A stretch of 64,000 nucleotides of DNA from Pseudooceanicola aestuarii (GCF_010614805.1 NZ_JAAFZC010000004.1:1-64000); one strand, 5' to 3'. Numbered from the stretch's first letter, positions 8,282-17,692 are shown. Notes: a model not told the origin generated them from the letters alone. Made by a program: numbers and translations.

Positions 8282-9765
8282 CCATGGCGCGCGAGGCGGT
8301 CGATTTTGATCCTGGACAGGCCCCCGACCTGCACGCCACGCTCATGGCGGTGCGCGGCGGCGGTATTCAGGACGATCACGGCTGGTTGCCCATCGCCGGG
8401 CTTCAGCAATTGGCGGAGGAGACGCAATGCGCCTTGCTTGCCGCAGGGCTGACCCCGGCGGAGCCGGTGATGGTTCCGGTGAGTGGCCGGGCAGAGGATG
8501 TCGCTGCGATCATGGCCGTGCTGGGCGCGCGCGGCACCGCCGTGCCGGTGCATCGCAAGGCCCATGCCCGCACCCAGGCCGATTTGCAGGACGCCACCGG
8601 TGCCCGGTTCGCCGTGGTGCCCGTGGATGTGCCGGGACGCCATCGTCCCGCCATCGAACGCATCGCAGAGCAGGCGCCGCCGCATCGGCCGCTGCTGGAC
8701 GGGGCGGGGATGATCACCTTTACCTCCGGGTCCACCGGACGGGCCAAGGGCGTGGTGCTGTCGCGCGACCGGATTTCGGCCAAGATGCAGGCGATCCGCA
8801 CCATGCTGGACATGCCCCCCGCGCCGGAGGCCATCGTGCCCTTGCAACTGCCGTTCAGCTTTGGCCAATGGGCGACGTTTGTGCCGCTGATGCAGGGTGG
8901 CATCGTGCACATGACGGCCCGGTTCGATCCGGCGACGGTTCTGCGCGTCATGGAGGCACGCCCCGTGACCCATCTGGCCGCTGTGCCCACGATGCTGCGT
9001 CGTCTGGCGCAGGAGGGGCGCGGCCGGACGGGGGGGGCATTCACCATTCTGACGGGCGGCGAACCGGTGCCTGCCGATCTGCGCGATGCGCTGTTCGCCC
9101 GGTGGCCCGACGCGGTGATCGACGCCATCTATGGCCTGACCGAAAGCGGCACCTGCGATCTGCTGCGCCGTGACCGGGCGGGCGATACCGGCGACAGTCT
9201 CGGCCATCCCACGCCGGGCGTTCAGGTTGCCACCGATCCGCAGACCGGCGAATTGCGCCTGCGCAGCCCATTTGCCATGCTGGGATATCTCGACCAGCCG
9301 GATCTGACCGCGCAGACCCTGCGCGACGGTTGGCTGTCCACAGGCGATGTGGGTGAGATCGCACAGGACGGCAGTGTCCGCCTGCGCGGCCGCATAAAGG
9401 AGCTGATCAATCGCGGCGGCAACAAGGTCTCTCCGCTGGAGGTTGAGGCCACCTTTGCCACCCATCCCGATGTCGGCGCGGTGCTGGCCACCGGTCTGCC
9501 CGATCCCCGTATGGGCGAGGCGATCCATCTGCTGGTCGTGCCCCGTGCCGGACGGGCGCCCGACGCGGCGGCACTGCTTGACTGGGCACGGGGTCGGACG
9601 GACAGGTTCAAATTGCCCGATGCCGTTCATTTCGGGACCAGCCTGCCGCTGGGCAATACCGGCAAGGCCGATCGGGCCGCCCTGCGTCGCCAGATCATGG
9701 GGCAGGCGGCCACGGCCCCCGCCGCCCCTGCCCGTGGCCAGGCAGAAGGGCAGATCCCGCAATGA
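8278..9765 (+). CDS. Acyl-CoA ligase (AMP-forming), class I adenylate-forming enzyme
   Basis: ANL-superfamily ligase (495 aa) that activates a carboxylic acid with ATP and CoA. Motifs in order: P-loop TFTSGSTGRAKGVV, the A5 motif YGLTESGTCD, hinge TGDVGEI, then GRIKELINRGGNKVSPLEVE, and the C-terminal catalytic Lys in GNTGKADR. The start at 8278 gives an ATGA overlap with the hydratase stop; a start 24 bases earlier is possible. It is somewhat short for the family. The N-terminal part is divergent. Substrate is unknown, and a second ligase lies 2.3 kb downstream. Confidence 0.88.
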   Translation: MTMAREAVDFDPGQAPDLHATLMAVRGGGIQDDHGWLPIAGLQQLAEETQCALLAAGLTPAEPVMVPVSGRAEDVAAIMAVLGARGTAVPVHRKAHARTQADLQDATGARFAVVPVDVPGRHRPAIERIAEQAPPHRPLLDGAGMITFTSGSTGRAKGVVLSRDRISAKMQAIRTMLDMPPAPEAIVPLQLPFSFGQWATFVPLMQGGIVHMTARFDPATVLRVMEARPVTHLAAVPTMLRRLAQEGRGRTGGAFTILTGGEPVPADLRDALFARWPDAVIDAIYGLTESGTCDLLRRDRAGDTGDSLGHPTPGVQVATDPQTGELRLRSPFAMLGYLDQPDLTAQTLRDGWLSTGDVGEIAQDGSVRLRGRIKELINRGGNKVSPLEVEATFATHPDVGAVLATGLPDPRMGEAIHLLVVPRAGRAPDAAALLDWARGRTDRFKLPDAVHFGTSLPLGNTGKADRAALRRQIMGQAATAPAAPARGQAEGQIPQ

Positions 9766-10973
9766 CCCCCAAGCTGCCCCGCCCCGGCCGCACCCGCAGC
9801 CTGCTCCTGCTGCTTCTGGCAGAGATCGGGGCGATGTCCCTCTGGTTCGTATCGGCGGCGATCCTGCCGGAACTGACCCGAGAGGCACAGATCGGCCCGT
9901 GGCGGGCGGGGTTGTTGTCCACCGCCGTTCAGCTGGGCTTTGTACTGGGTGCCGTGGCGCTGGCACTACACGGCACCTCGGACCGGTTCGACCCGCGCCG
10001 GGTCTTTGCCGCCAGCGCGCTGGTCGCCTCGGCCGCGACCATGGGATTGTTGGTCACGCCGCCGGGCGGCATTGTGCAGATCCTTCTGCGCGGGCTGACG
10101 GGGCTGTGCCTTGCCGGGGTCTATCCGGTGGGCATGAAAATCGCCGTGGGCTGGACATTGCGCCGGCGCGGGCTTGTCGTGGGCCTTCTGGTCGCGGCGC
10201 TGACGCTGGGATCGGCGGCCCCGCACGGGCTGGCCCTGCTGGGCGGTGCCGATTGGCGCATCACCGTGACGCTGGCCGCGCTGTTGTCGGCGCTGGCCGC
10301 CGGGCTGGTCCTGATGGCGCGACTGGGCCCGCATCACGCCACCGCACCGCGCTTTGATCCCGCCACCCTGCGTCTGGCCTGGACGGATCGGCCGCTGCGG
10401 TTGGCCTATGCCGGATACCTTTGCCACATGTGGGAGCTTTACGCCTTCTGGGCCTGGATCGGTGTGGCGTTGACCGCCTCGCTGACGCTGTCGGGTGCCG
10501 TTGATCCCGCGACCACCGCGCGGCTGACCACCTTCGTGGCCATCGGGCTGGGCGGGCTGGTCTGCGTGCCCGCCGGTGCGCTGGCCGACCGGATCGGCAA
10601 GGCGCGCGTCGCCGGCGCCGCCATGGGCCTGTCGGGCGCCTTTGCGCTGGCCACGGCGGCGGCCTTTGGCGGACCGCCCGCGCTGATCATCGCGCTGGTG
10701 ATCGGCTGGGGCATCTGCGTGATCCCCGACAGTGCGCAATTCTCGGCCCTTGTGGCCGATCACGCGCCCGCCGACCGGGCGGGCAGCCTGATGACCTTTC
10801 AGACCGCCCTCGGTTTCCTGCTGACGGCGTTTACCATCCAGACCGCACCGCTTCTGGCGGCGGCGATCGGCTGGCCCGTCACGCTGGCCGTTTTCGGTAT
10901 AGGCCCGCTGCTGGGCGTGGAGGCGATGCGCCGTCTGCATCGCCTGTCCCGCAGCACCGCCCACCATCATTAG
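9762..10973 (+). CDS. MFS transporter
   Basis: Major facilitator superfamily carrier (403 aa) with about twelve hydrophobic segments. The first helix runs through LLLLLLAEIGAMSLWFVSAA, and a loop-2/3 type motif is seen near GTSDRFDPRRVF. The start overlaps the ligase stop (ATGA), so it is co-translated with the acyl-CoA genes and probably imports the acid or exports a by-product. The gene ends 19 bases before the AcuI-type reductase. Substrate is not predictable. Confidence 0.88.
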   Translation: MTPKLPRPGRTRSLLLLLLAEIGAMSLWFVSAAILPELTREAQIGPWRAGLLSTAVQLGFVLGAVALALHGTSDRFDPRRVFAASALVASAATMGLLVTPPGGIVQILLRGLTGLCLAGVYPVGMKIAVGWTLRRRGLVVGLLVAALTLGSAAPHGLALLGGADWRITVTLAALLSALAAGLVLMARLGPHHATAPRFDPATLRLAWTDRPLRLAYAGYLCHMWELYAFWAWIGVALTASLTLSGAVDPATTARLTTFVAIGLGGLVCVPAGALADRIGKARVAGAAMGLSGAFALATAAAFGGPPALIIALVIGWGICVIPDSAQFSALVADHAPADRAGSLMTFQTALGFLLTAFTIQTAPLLAAAIGWPVTLAVFGIGPLLGVEAMRRLHRLSRSTAHHH

Positions 10974-10992
10974 TTCAAAGGAGGAGACCCGC

Positions 10993-11988
10993 ATGAGCGA
11001 CACATTCAACGCCTACGTGATCGACCGCGACGCGGACACGAAAGAGCAATCGCGCGGCTGGACGACCCTGTCCAACGACGACCTGATGGAGGGCGACGTG
11101 ACCCTGCGCGTCCGCCACACCACGATGAATTACAAGGACGCGCTGGCGATCACGGGCAAAAGTCCGGTCGTGCGCCGCTTTCCCATGGTGCCGGGGATCG
11201 ACATCGCGGGGGAGGTCACGGCCTCGGACAGTCCGCGTTTCGCCGTCGGCGATGCTGTCATCCTGAACGGCTGGGGCGTGGGAGAGACGCATATGGGCGG
11301 CTATGCCCCGGTGGCGCGGGTGAAATCCGATTGGCTGCTGCACCAGCCCCAGGGGCTGAGCGGCGCGGATTGCATGGCCGTCGGCACCGCCGGATATACG
11401 GCCGCGCTCTGTGTCTTGCGGTTGCAGGATCTGGGCGTCACGCCCGAGGACGGGCCGATTCTGGTAACCGGTGCGTCAGGAGGCGTCGGTTCCTTCGCGG
11501 TGTCGCTGCTGGCGGCGCTTGGCTACAGCGTCGCCGCGTCCACCGGCCGGATGGAGGAGGAGGCGTACCTCCGCGCGCTCGGGGCCAGCGAGGTCGTGGA
11601 CCGCAACACCCTGTCCGAAAGGGGCCGTCCGCTGGACAAGGAAATCTACGCCGGGGCCATCGACAGCGTCGGCAGCCAGACCTTGGCCAACGTTCTGTCC
11701 AAGGTTCGCTATGGCGGCACGGTCGCGGCCTGCGGCCTGGCGCAGGGGCCTGACCTGCCGGCAACGGTGATGCCTTTCATCCTGCGCGGCGTCACGCTGG
11801 CCGGGGTGGACAGCGTGATGGCCCCGCTGCCGCTGCGTGAACGGGCGTGGGATCTGGTGTCCCGAACCCTGGACCGCGACGCGCTGGCCCGGATCACGCA
11901 GGAAGCACCCCTGTCCGAGGTCGAGGCGCTGGCGCCGAAACTTCTGGACGGGCAGATCCGCGGCCGTCTTCTGATCAAGGTCGACTGA
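10993..11988 (+). CDS. acuI: AcuI/YhdH-type acryloyl-CoA reductase (MDR family)
   Basis: Zinc-free medium-chain dehydrogenase (331 aa). Members of the AcuI/YhdH group reduce acryloyl-CoA to propionyl-CoA with NADPH and protect against acrylate toxicity. Diagnostic segments are MNYKDALAITGKSPVVRRFP, PGIDIAGEV and the nucleotide-binding GASGGVGSFAVSLLA. GGAGGAG precedes the ATG. It sits inside a TetR-led operon of ligases and crotonases, pointing to an acid degraded through an acryloyl- or alkyl-acryloyl-CoA intermediate. No DMSP lyase or dddD-type gene is seen in the window, so a DMSP role is only a possibility. Confidence 0.85.
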   Translation: MSDTFNAYVIDRDADTKEQSRGWTTLSNDDLMEGDVTLRVRHTTMNYKDALAITGKSPVVRRFPMVPGIDIAGEVTASDSPRFAVGDAVILNGWGVGETHMGGYAPVARVKSDWLLHQPQGLSGADCMAVGTAGYTAALCVLRLQDLGVTPEDGPILVTGASGGVGSFAVSLLAALGYSVAASTGRMEEEAYLRALGASEVVDRNTLSERGRPLDKEIYAGAIDSVGSQTLANVLSKVRYGGTVAACGLAQGPDLPATVMPFILRGVTLAGVDSVMAPLPLRERAWDLVSRTLDRDALARITQEAPLSEVEALAPKLLDGQIRGRLLIKVD

Positions 11989-12024
11989 CCCGCGGGTTCG
12001 CCCGCGCAACAGCCGGAACATCAC

Positions 12025-13677
12025 ATGCAAAGCACCATGCAAATGGGCGACCTCGGCGTTGCCCGCATCCTTCGTCATGCCTGGAGGTTCGGCGCCTCCC
12101 GTCCGGTGCATTACCGCGACGGGACGGCGACCGCGACCACGGACATGCACCACACCGCCGGCCGTGCCGCCCGCCTGGGCGCCGCGCTGGCGGGGCTGGG
12201 GCTGGGCCCCGGCGACCGGGTGGCGACCTTCTGCGCCGCCACCCTGACCCATCTGGAGGCCTACCTGGCGGTGCCGTCCCACGGGATGGTCCTGCACGCG
12301 CTCAACATCCGCATGGGGGATGCGGACCTGGCGCGGATGATCCATGACCACGGCGACCGGGTGCTGATCCTCGATCACGACCTGGCGGCGCGCTTCGCCA
12401 CGCTGGCGCCGTTGCTGGCCGACAGCACGTTGGAACTGGTGGTGGTCGCCGGGGCAGGGGGGGCGGCGTTGCCCGCGTTCCCCGGCCTGGACCTGCCGAT
12501 CCGCTGTCACGAGGATCTGCTGGCCTCGGTCCCTGTGCCCGACGTGCTGGCCCTGCCCGATCCGGCAGAGACCAGCGCCGCCGCCATCTGCCACACCGGC
12601 GGCACCACCGGCCGGCCCAAGGCGGTGGCCTATTCCCACCGCGCCGTGTGGCTTCAGGCGCTCAGCCTGTGCCTGGCGGACGGGCTGGCCATCGGTCGCG
12701 ACGATGTCGCGCTTCTGGCGGTGCCGTTCTACCATGTCAACGGCTGGGGCCTGCCCTATGCCGCCGCCATGTCGGGCGCCGGGCTGGCGCTGCCGGGCGG
12801 AAGTTTCCGGGCCGAAATCCTGCACGGGATGATGCAGGATTGCGACGTCACGATCGCCGCCGGCGTGCCGACGATCTGGACCGATCTTCTGGGCCATCTC
12901 GACGGCGCGGGCGTCGATCTGCCGGCTCCGCTGATGCGTATCGCCACCGGCGGGTCGATGGTGCCCGCCGCGCTGATCGAGGGTCTGTCCCGGCGCGGGG
13001 TCGGCGTGTTGCAGGCCTGGGGGATGACCGAAACCGCCTCCATGTCGGTGATCGGCGCGCCCGGCGATGCCACCTCCGGCCCGGCCCCTGTCGGACATCC
13101 CTGGCCGGGGCTGGAGCTGCGGGTGGTCGATACCACCGGTCAGGCCATCGCCCCCGGCGAAACCGTCACGGGCGAGGTTCAGGTGCGCGGCGCCTGTGTC
13201 ATCGACGGCTACCTGGGCGCAACGGAGGCCGCCACAGACCCGGACGGCTGGTTCGCCACCGGCGATATCGGCCGCATCGCATCCGACGGTGCGCTGGTCT
13301 TGACCGACCGGCTGAAGGACGCGGTGAAATCGGGCGGCGAATGGATCCCCGCCCCCCTGCTCGAAGACGCGATCCGCAATGTGCCGGGCATCGCCGACGC
13401 CGCCATCATCGCCTGCCCGCATGAACGGTTCCAGGAACGCCCCTTTGCCGTGGTCGTTCTGCGCCCCGGCGCTGTTTTTGACCGTGACGGCGCAGAAAAC
13501 CGGCTGCGCGCCGCGGTGCCGGGCTGGTGGCTGCCCGAAGGCTGGGCGGTGCTGGACGCGCTGCCCCGCACCACCCTGGGCAAACCCGACAAGATCGCCC
13601 TGCGCGCCCTGCTGGCCGCCGGGGCATTCGACGACCAAACCGGTCCCCGGCCCGAACCGGCGACCCCCGTATCATGA
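12025..13677 (+). CDS. Long/medium-chain acyl-CoA synthetase (AMP-forming)
   Basis: Second ANL ligase of this operon (550 aa). Motifs: ICHTGGTTGRPKAVAYSHR (P-loop, TGG variant of SGS/T), YHVNGWGLPY, WGMTETASM, TGDIGRI, DRLKDAVKSGGEWI, and the catalytic Lys in TTLGKPDK. The pattern, including the DAVKSGGEWIPA hinge, is that of the FadD3/AlkK-like medium- to long-chain synthetases. Its stop overlaps an ATG (13674) of the next frame, though a better-placed start for the hydratase is at 13692. Substrate unknown. Confidence 0.9.
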   Translation: MQSTMQMGDLGVARILRHAWRFGASRPVHYRDGTATATTDMHHTAGRAARLGAALAGLGLGPGDRVATFCAATLTHLEAYLAVPSHGMVLHALNIRMGDADLARMIHDHGDRVLILDHDLAARFATLAPLLADSTLELVVVAGAGGAALPAFPGLDLPIRCHEDLLASVPVPDVLALPDPAETSAAAICHTGGTTGRPKAVAYSHRAVWLQALSLCLADGLAIGRDDVALLAVPFYHVNGWGLPYAAAMSGAGLALPGGSFRAEILHGMMQDCDVTIAAGVPTIWTDLLGHLDGAGVDLPAPLMRIATGGSMVPAALIEGLSRRGVGVLQAWGMTETASMSVIGAPGDATSGPAPVGHPWPGLELRVVDTTGQAIAPGETVTGEVQVRGACVIDGYLGATEAATDPDGWFATGDIGRIASDGALVLTDRLKDAVKSGGEWIPAPLLEDAIRNVPGIADAAIIACPHERFQERPFAVVVLRPGAVFDRDGAENRLRAAVPGWWLPEGWAVLDALPRTTLGKPDKIALRALLAAGAFDDQTGPRPEPATPVS

Positions 13678-13691
13678 GTGAGGAGACCAAC

Positions 13692-14516
13692 ATGACCGAC
13701 GAACAGAACATCGTGCTGACCCGGATCGAAGACGGCATCGGCTGGATCACCCTGAACCGCCCGAAGAAGCTGAACGCGCTGGCAGGCGAAGTCGTCGCAG
13801 CCGCCCATGACGCCGTGAAGGCGATGGAAAAGGATGACGACGTCAAGGTCATCGTGCTGACCGGCGCGAACAACAACTTCTCCGTCGGCTACGATATCGC
13901 CCAGGAAGTGGAGATGGGCCTGTCCCGGCCGGAGGATTGGCACGGCGCCTTGACCAATAACGTGGGTCTCAGCATGGCGGTGTTCTCCTGTACCAAGCCG
14001 ACCATCGGCGCGGTCGATGGCTGGTGCCTGGCGGGCGCCTGCGAACTGGCGATGGCCTGCGACATGATCATCGCCACCGACCGCGCCAAGTTCGGGGAGC
14101 CGGAAATCCGCTTCGGCTCGGGCCCGGTGACGCTGTTGATGCCCTTTGTGCTGGGCCAGAAAAAGACGATGGAGCTGTTGCTGACCGGCGATACGATTGA
14201 TGCGGAAACCGCGCTGGACGTCGGGCTGATCAACCGCGTCGTCACCCCCGAGGAACTGGAGGAAACGGTGACCAAGCTGGCGCAGAAGATCGCGCTTACC
14301 CCGCTGGTGATCCTGCGGCTGACCAAGACCGCGCTGGTGCGCGCCTATGAGGCGATGGGTCTGCGCAATGCCGTCAACGTCAATCTGGATCTGGCCGCCA
14401 CGCTGAACGCGGCAGAGGCCCCCGAGAAAGCCCAGTTTCAGGAACTTGTGCGGACCAAAGGCCTGCGTGAGGCGCTGAATTTCCGCGATGCCCGCTATGG
14501 CGCGCTGACCGATTGA
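13692..14516 (+). CDS. Enoyl-CoA hydratase/isomerase (crotonase fold), second of a pair
   Basis: Crotonase-superfamily enzyme (274 aa), paralogous to the gene at 7469. Shared features are GACELAMACDMIIA and the sequence FGEPEIRFGSGPVTLLMPF, again lacking the standard PGxGGTQRL loop. The start at 13692 is chosen because GAGGAG lies 7 bases upstream; ATG 13674 (ATGA overlap with the ligase) is the alternative. It is the last gene of the TetR-led operon, and a strong hairpin follows (14524-14550). Two variant crotonases in one operon suggest sequential steps on related intermediates. Confidence 0.9.
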   Translation: MTDEQNIVLTRIEDGIGWITLNRPKKLNALAGEVVAAAHDAVKAMEKDDDVKVIVLTGANNNFSVGYDIAQEVEMGLSRPEDWHGALTNNVGLSMAVFSCTKPTIGAVDGWCLAGACELAMACDMIIATDRAKFGEPEIRFGSGPVTLLMPFVLGQKKTMELLLTGDTIDAETALDVGLINRVVTPEELEETVTKLAQKIALTPLVILRLTKTALVRAYEAMGLRNAVNVNLDLAATLNAAEAPEKAQFQELVRTKGLREALNFRDARYGALTD

Positions 14517-14523
14517 CGGGACG

Positions 14524-14550
14524 GGGCCGGCCCGTTGGCAGGGCCGGCCC
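14524..14550 (+). terminator. Hairpin after the acyl-CoA operon
   Basis: GGGCCGGCCC occurs at 14524-14533 and again at 14541-14550; each is self-complementary, so together they form a 10-bp stem over a 7-base loop, just after the stop at 14516. There is no T tract, so this is a terminator candidate only. Confidence 0.45.
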
Positions 14551-14724
14551 GGATGACAGCCTGTCCTGACCTGCTCCGCGCGGACCAGAGAATAGCCGGC
14601 GCGGGGCATGTTTTCTCTCGCCCCCGGCGGGTTGGTGGCGCTATGCCATTGGAACGGCGGCGACGGGCCATCCCCGCCCGACCACCGCGCGGGTGCGGTC
14701 CCGAGGCGAGCGAAAGGACAGAGG

Positions 14725-15153
14725 ATGAGTGAGACATACGACAGGGGCCTTCAGGTCCGGCGCGCGGTTCTGGGCGCGGCCCATGTGGAGCGCGCGGCAG
14801 CTACCGCGACGGATCTGGACCAGCCGTTTCAGACCCTGATCACCGAAGGCGCCTGGGGCCGGGTCTGGGCCTCGGATGCGATCAGCCGCCGCGAACGCTC
14901 GATGCTGACCATCGCGCTGCTGGCCGCGACCGGCAATTTCGATGAGATCCCGATGCATGTCCGCGCCACCGCCCGCACCGGCGCCAGTGCCCGTGATGTG
15001 GCCGAAGCCCTGCAACATGTCGCGATCTATGCCGGGGTGCCGCGCGCCAACCATGCCCTGAAACTGGTGCGGCAGACCCTTGCGGAGATGGCGCAGGACG
15101 CCGCCGCGCCACAGGACGGCACCGGGCACGAAGAGGTCCGGGCCGATGACTGA
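14725..15153 (+). CDS. pcaC: 4-carboxymuconolactone decarboxylase PcaC
   Basis: Decarboxylates gamma-carboxymuconolactone to beta-ketoadipate enol-lactone in the protocatechuate branch. The 142-aa length and segments LITEGAWGRVWA, RERSMLTIALLAATG and the MHVRATARTGAS block with the conserved His fit PcaC closely. The start is chosen at 14725 because AGAGG precedes ATG; the open frame extends upstream without coding features. It overlaps pcaH by 8 bases. pcaB, pcaD, pcaQ, pcaIJ and pcaF are not seen in the window. Confidence 0.93.
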   Translation: MSETYDRGLQVRRAVLGAAHVERAAATATDLDQPFQTLITEGAWGRVWASDAISRRERSMLTIALLAATGNFDEIPMHVRATARTGASARDVAEALQHVAIYAGVPRANHALKLVRQTLAEMAQDAAAPQDGTGHEEVRADD

Positions 15154-15898
15154 TCCGGCGGCCAAATCACCCGCGCCCCAGGGCCCGTTGATCCCGCGCA
15201 ACCCTGCGCTGCATCCCGTGCCGCTGGATCCCGACTACAAGACCAGTGTGACCCGCGCCCCAGCCTTGCCGCTGCTGTCGATGGAATCCACCCCGTCAGA
15301 GGAAACCGGCCCGACCTTCGGGCACACCCCCATCGGCGTACTGGACAATAACCTGATCCTGAACTGGTCCCGGGGGGCGGCGCCCGCCGTGGGCGAACGC
15401 ATTCTGGTCCATGGCCGCATTCTGGACGAGACGGGGCGCCCGGTGCCCGACACGCTGGTGGAGATCTGGCAGGCCAATGCCGGCGGCCGCTACCGCCATG
15501 TCAAGGACAGCTATTTCGCCCCGCTGGATCCGAATTTCGGCGGCTGTGGCCGGGTGCTCACAGGAGCGGACGGCAGTTACGAATTCCTGACCATCCGTCC
15601 CGGCGCCTATCCCTGGCCGAACCGTGCCAATGACTGGCGGCCCATGCATATCCACTTTTCCGTCTATGGCCACAGTTTTGGCCAGCGGCTGATCACGCAG
15701 ATGTATTTCCAGGGCGACCCGCTGATCGACCATTGCCCGATCGCCGCCACCATCCGTGACCGCGCCCAGTTGGACCGGCTGGTCGCGCCGCTGGATTTCG
15801 CCCGCGCGCGGCCGCTGGATTTTCTGGCATACAAGTTCGATATCGTGCTGCGCGGGCGCCGCCAGACCATGTTCGAAAACAAGATCGAGGGGATGTGA
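15146..15898 (+). CDS. pcaH: Protocatechuate 3,4-dioxygenase beta subunit PcaH
   Basis: Fe(III) subunit of the intradiol dioxygenase that opens protocatechuate to beta-carboxy-cis,cis-muconate. Length is 250 aa. The non-haem iron ligands are recognisable as two Tyr and two His: Tyr in AGGRYRH, Tyr in PGAYPWPN, and the two His of MHIHFSVYG. The family lead VEIWQANAGG is present. The gene overlaps pcaC by 8 bases and pcaG by a few bases, giving a tight pcaC-H-G operon. Confidence 0.96.
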   Translation: MTDPAAKSPAPQGPLIPRNPALHPVPLDPDYKTSVTRAPALPLLSMESTPSEETGPTFGHTPIGVLDNNLILNWSRGAAPAVGERILVHGRILDETGRPVPDTLVEIWQANAGGRYRHVKDSYFAPLDPNFGGCGRVLTGADGSYEFLTIRPGAYPWPNRANDWRPMHIHFSVYGHSFGQRLITQMYFQGDPLIDHCPIAATIRDRAQLDRLVAPLDFARARPLDFLAYKFDIVLRGRRQTMFENKIEGM

Positions 15899-15903
15899 CT
15901 GTC

Positions 15904-16503
15904 ATGGTGCAGAAACTTGACAACCTGGCCGAGACGCCGTCGCAGACCGCCGGACCCTATGTGCATATCGGTCTGATGCCGACCCATGCGGGCAATCCCG
16001 GCAGCTTTGCCACCGAAATCGCCACCGATCCGATCACCGGTCCGGTCAGCGGCGAGGTGATCGAGATCACGGGCGCGGTGTTCGACGGCACCGGCTGGGC
16101 AATCCGCGACGCCATGATTGAAAGCTGGCAATGCGATGGTGCAGGGCTTTTTCCCGGTCAGCCCGGCGCCGATCCGGGGGTCTCCGGCCATTGCCGGTTC
16201 GCCATTGATGGCGAGACGGGCGATTTTACCCTGCGCACAGTCAAACCCGGCGCCTCCGCCGGGCGCGGCGGCACGGTTTCGGCGCCGCATGTGTCCTTGT
16301 GGATCGTGGCGCGGGGGATCAATATCGGGCTGAACACCCGGATCTATTTCCCGGATGAGGACAACAGCGCCGACCCCTTGCTGGCCCGCATCGAACAGCG
16401 CCCGCGCGTCGACACGTTGATCGCGCAGAAGCTGGGGCCGGGGCGCTACCGCTTTGACATCCGCTTGCAGGGTGCGGGGGAGACCGTGTTCCTCGACCTC
16501 TGA
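15904..16503 (+). CDS. pcaG: Protocatechuate 3,4-dioxygenase alpha subunit PcaG
   Basis: Non-iron partner of PcaH (199 aa) that forms part of the active-site wall. Diagnostic segments are ETPSQTAGPYVHIGL near the N-terminus and GTVSAPHVSLWIVARGIN. ATG 15904 is preferred because the GAGGGGA ribosome site ends 11 bases upstream; a GTG at 15895 overlapping the pcaH stop (GTGA) is the alternative and would add three residues. It converges with pobA, the gap being only 10 bases. Confidence 0.95.
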   Translation: MVQKLDNLAETPSQTAGPYVHIGLMPTHAGNPGSFATEIATDPITGPVSGEVIEITGAVFDGTGWAIRDAMIESWQCDGAGLFPGQPGADPGVSGHCRFAIDGETGDFTLRTVKPGASAGRGGTVSAPHVSLWIVARGINIGLNTRIYFPDEDNSADPLLARIEQRPRVDTLIAQKLGPGRYRFDIRLQGAGETVFLDL

Positions 16504-16513
16504 GAGTGCGGGA

Positions 16514-17692
16514 TCAGAACGGCAGGCCGATGTAGTTCTCCGCCAGCTCGCGCCGGGCGGTTTCGGATTGCGCCAGATGTGCCAGCGCCGCCCGGCGCAT
16601 CCGCGCGGCAAAGGCATCCTCGTCGTCGAACCGGTGCAGCATGGTGGTCATCTGCCAACTGAACCGCATCGCCTTCCAGATCCGGGCCAGCGCGCGGTCG
16701 GAATATTCATCAATCCCCGCGGTCCCGCGCCCTTGCACCGCGTCGATCAGGGCGGAATGCAGGTAGAACACGTCGGATATCGCGAGGTTCAGCCCCTTGG
16801 CCCCCGTCGGCGGCACGATATGCGCCGCGTCCCCGACGAGGAACAGGTTGCCCCACCGCAGCGGCTCGGAGACGAAGGACCGCAGCGGTGCGATGGATTT
16901 CTCGATACCGGGACCGGTGATCAGCCGGGCGGCGGCCTCCGCCGGCAAGCGCCGGGCAAGGGCGTCCCAGAACCTGTGATCCGGCCAATCCTCCACGCGG
17001 TCGGTCAGGGGCACCTGGACGTAATATCGCGACAGCGCCGGGTTTCTCATGGAGGCGAGGGCAAAGCCGTGGCGGGAACTGGAATAGATCAGCTCCTCCT
17101 GCACCGGGGGCGTTTCCGACAGAAGGCCCAGCCAACCAAAGGGATAGGTCCGTGCGACCTCTCGCCGGATCTCGGCGGGGATCGTCTGGCGCGAGACCCC
17201 GTGAAAGCCGTCGCAGCCGACGACGTAATGGCAGATCAGTTCCCGGCGCGCGCCAGCCTGGCTAAAGCTGACTCGGCTGCGTGGCTGGTCCAGATCGGTG
17301 ATCGCCACGTCCGACACCTGGTGCAGGATCGTCGTGCCCGCCGCGTCCTGTGCTGCATAGAGATCGGCGGTCACCTCCGTTTGGCCATAGACCATCACCC
17401 GCCGCCCGGTCAGCGCCTGGAAATCCATTCGGATCACCAGATCTTCGTCGGCGAGATAACAGCCCTCATGAGGGATGCCCTGCGCCGCCATCCGGTCGCC
17501 CACCCCGGCCTGGCGCAGCAGCTCGACGCTGCCCCATTCCAGGATTCCGGCCCGGACGCGCGCCAGCACATGGGCGCGGCTGGCCCGTTCCAGGATCACC
17601 GTCTCCACCCCGGCGCGGTTCAGCAATTGCGACAGCAGCAACCCCGACGGGCCGCCGCCGATGATGGCAACCTGGGTGCGGATGGGGGGCAT
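16514..17692 (-). CDS. pobA: 4-hydroxybenzoate 3-monooxygenase PobA
   Basis: FAD- and NADPH-dependent hydroxylase converting 4-hydroxybenzoate to protocatechuate, the PcaHG substrate. Length is 392 aa, normal for PobA. The FAD-binding GxGxxG is seen in VAIIGGGPSGLLLSQLL, the DG motif in VVGCDGFHGVSRQTIP, and the second FAD motif in LVGDAAHIVPPTGAKGLN. The C-terminus carries the PobA-specific stretch ALARIWKAMRFSWQMTTMLH. It is divergent from the AraC-type regulator 90 bases away. Confidence 0.97.
   Translation of the reverse strand: MPPIRTQVAIIGGGPSGLLLSQLLNRAGVETVILERASRAHVLARVRAGILEWGSVELLRQAGVGDRMAAQGIPHEGCYLADEDLVIRMDFQALTGRRVMVYGQTEVTADLYAAQDAAGTTILHQVSDVAITDLDQPRSRVSFSQAGARRELICHYVVGCDGFHGVSRQTIPAEIRREVARTYPFGWLGLLSETPPVQEELIYSSSRHGFALASMRNPALSRYYVQVPLTDRVEDWPDHRFWDALARRLPAEAAARLITGPGIEKSIAPLRSFVSEPLRWGNLFLVGDAAHIVPPTGAKGLNLAISDVFYLHSALIDAVQGRGTAGIDEYSDRALARIWKAMRFSWQMTTMLHRFDDEDAFAARMRRAALAHLAQSETARRELAENYIGLPF

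Noticed and set aside
11476..13638. Antisense open frame of about 720 codons over acuI and the ligase
   Set aside because: Opposes well-motifed genes and shows no family pattern.
12025..13677. 4-coumarate:CoA ligase (feeding the hydratase-lyase)
   Set aside because: The ligase motifs are of the medium/long-chain synthetase type and it lies in a separate TetR-led operon 37 kb away from the hydratase-lyase.
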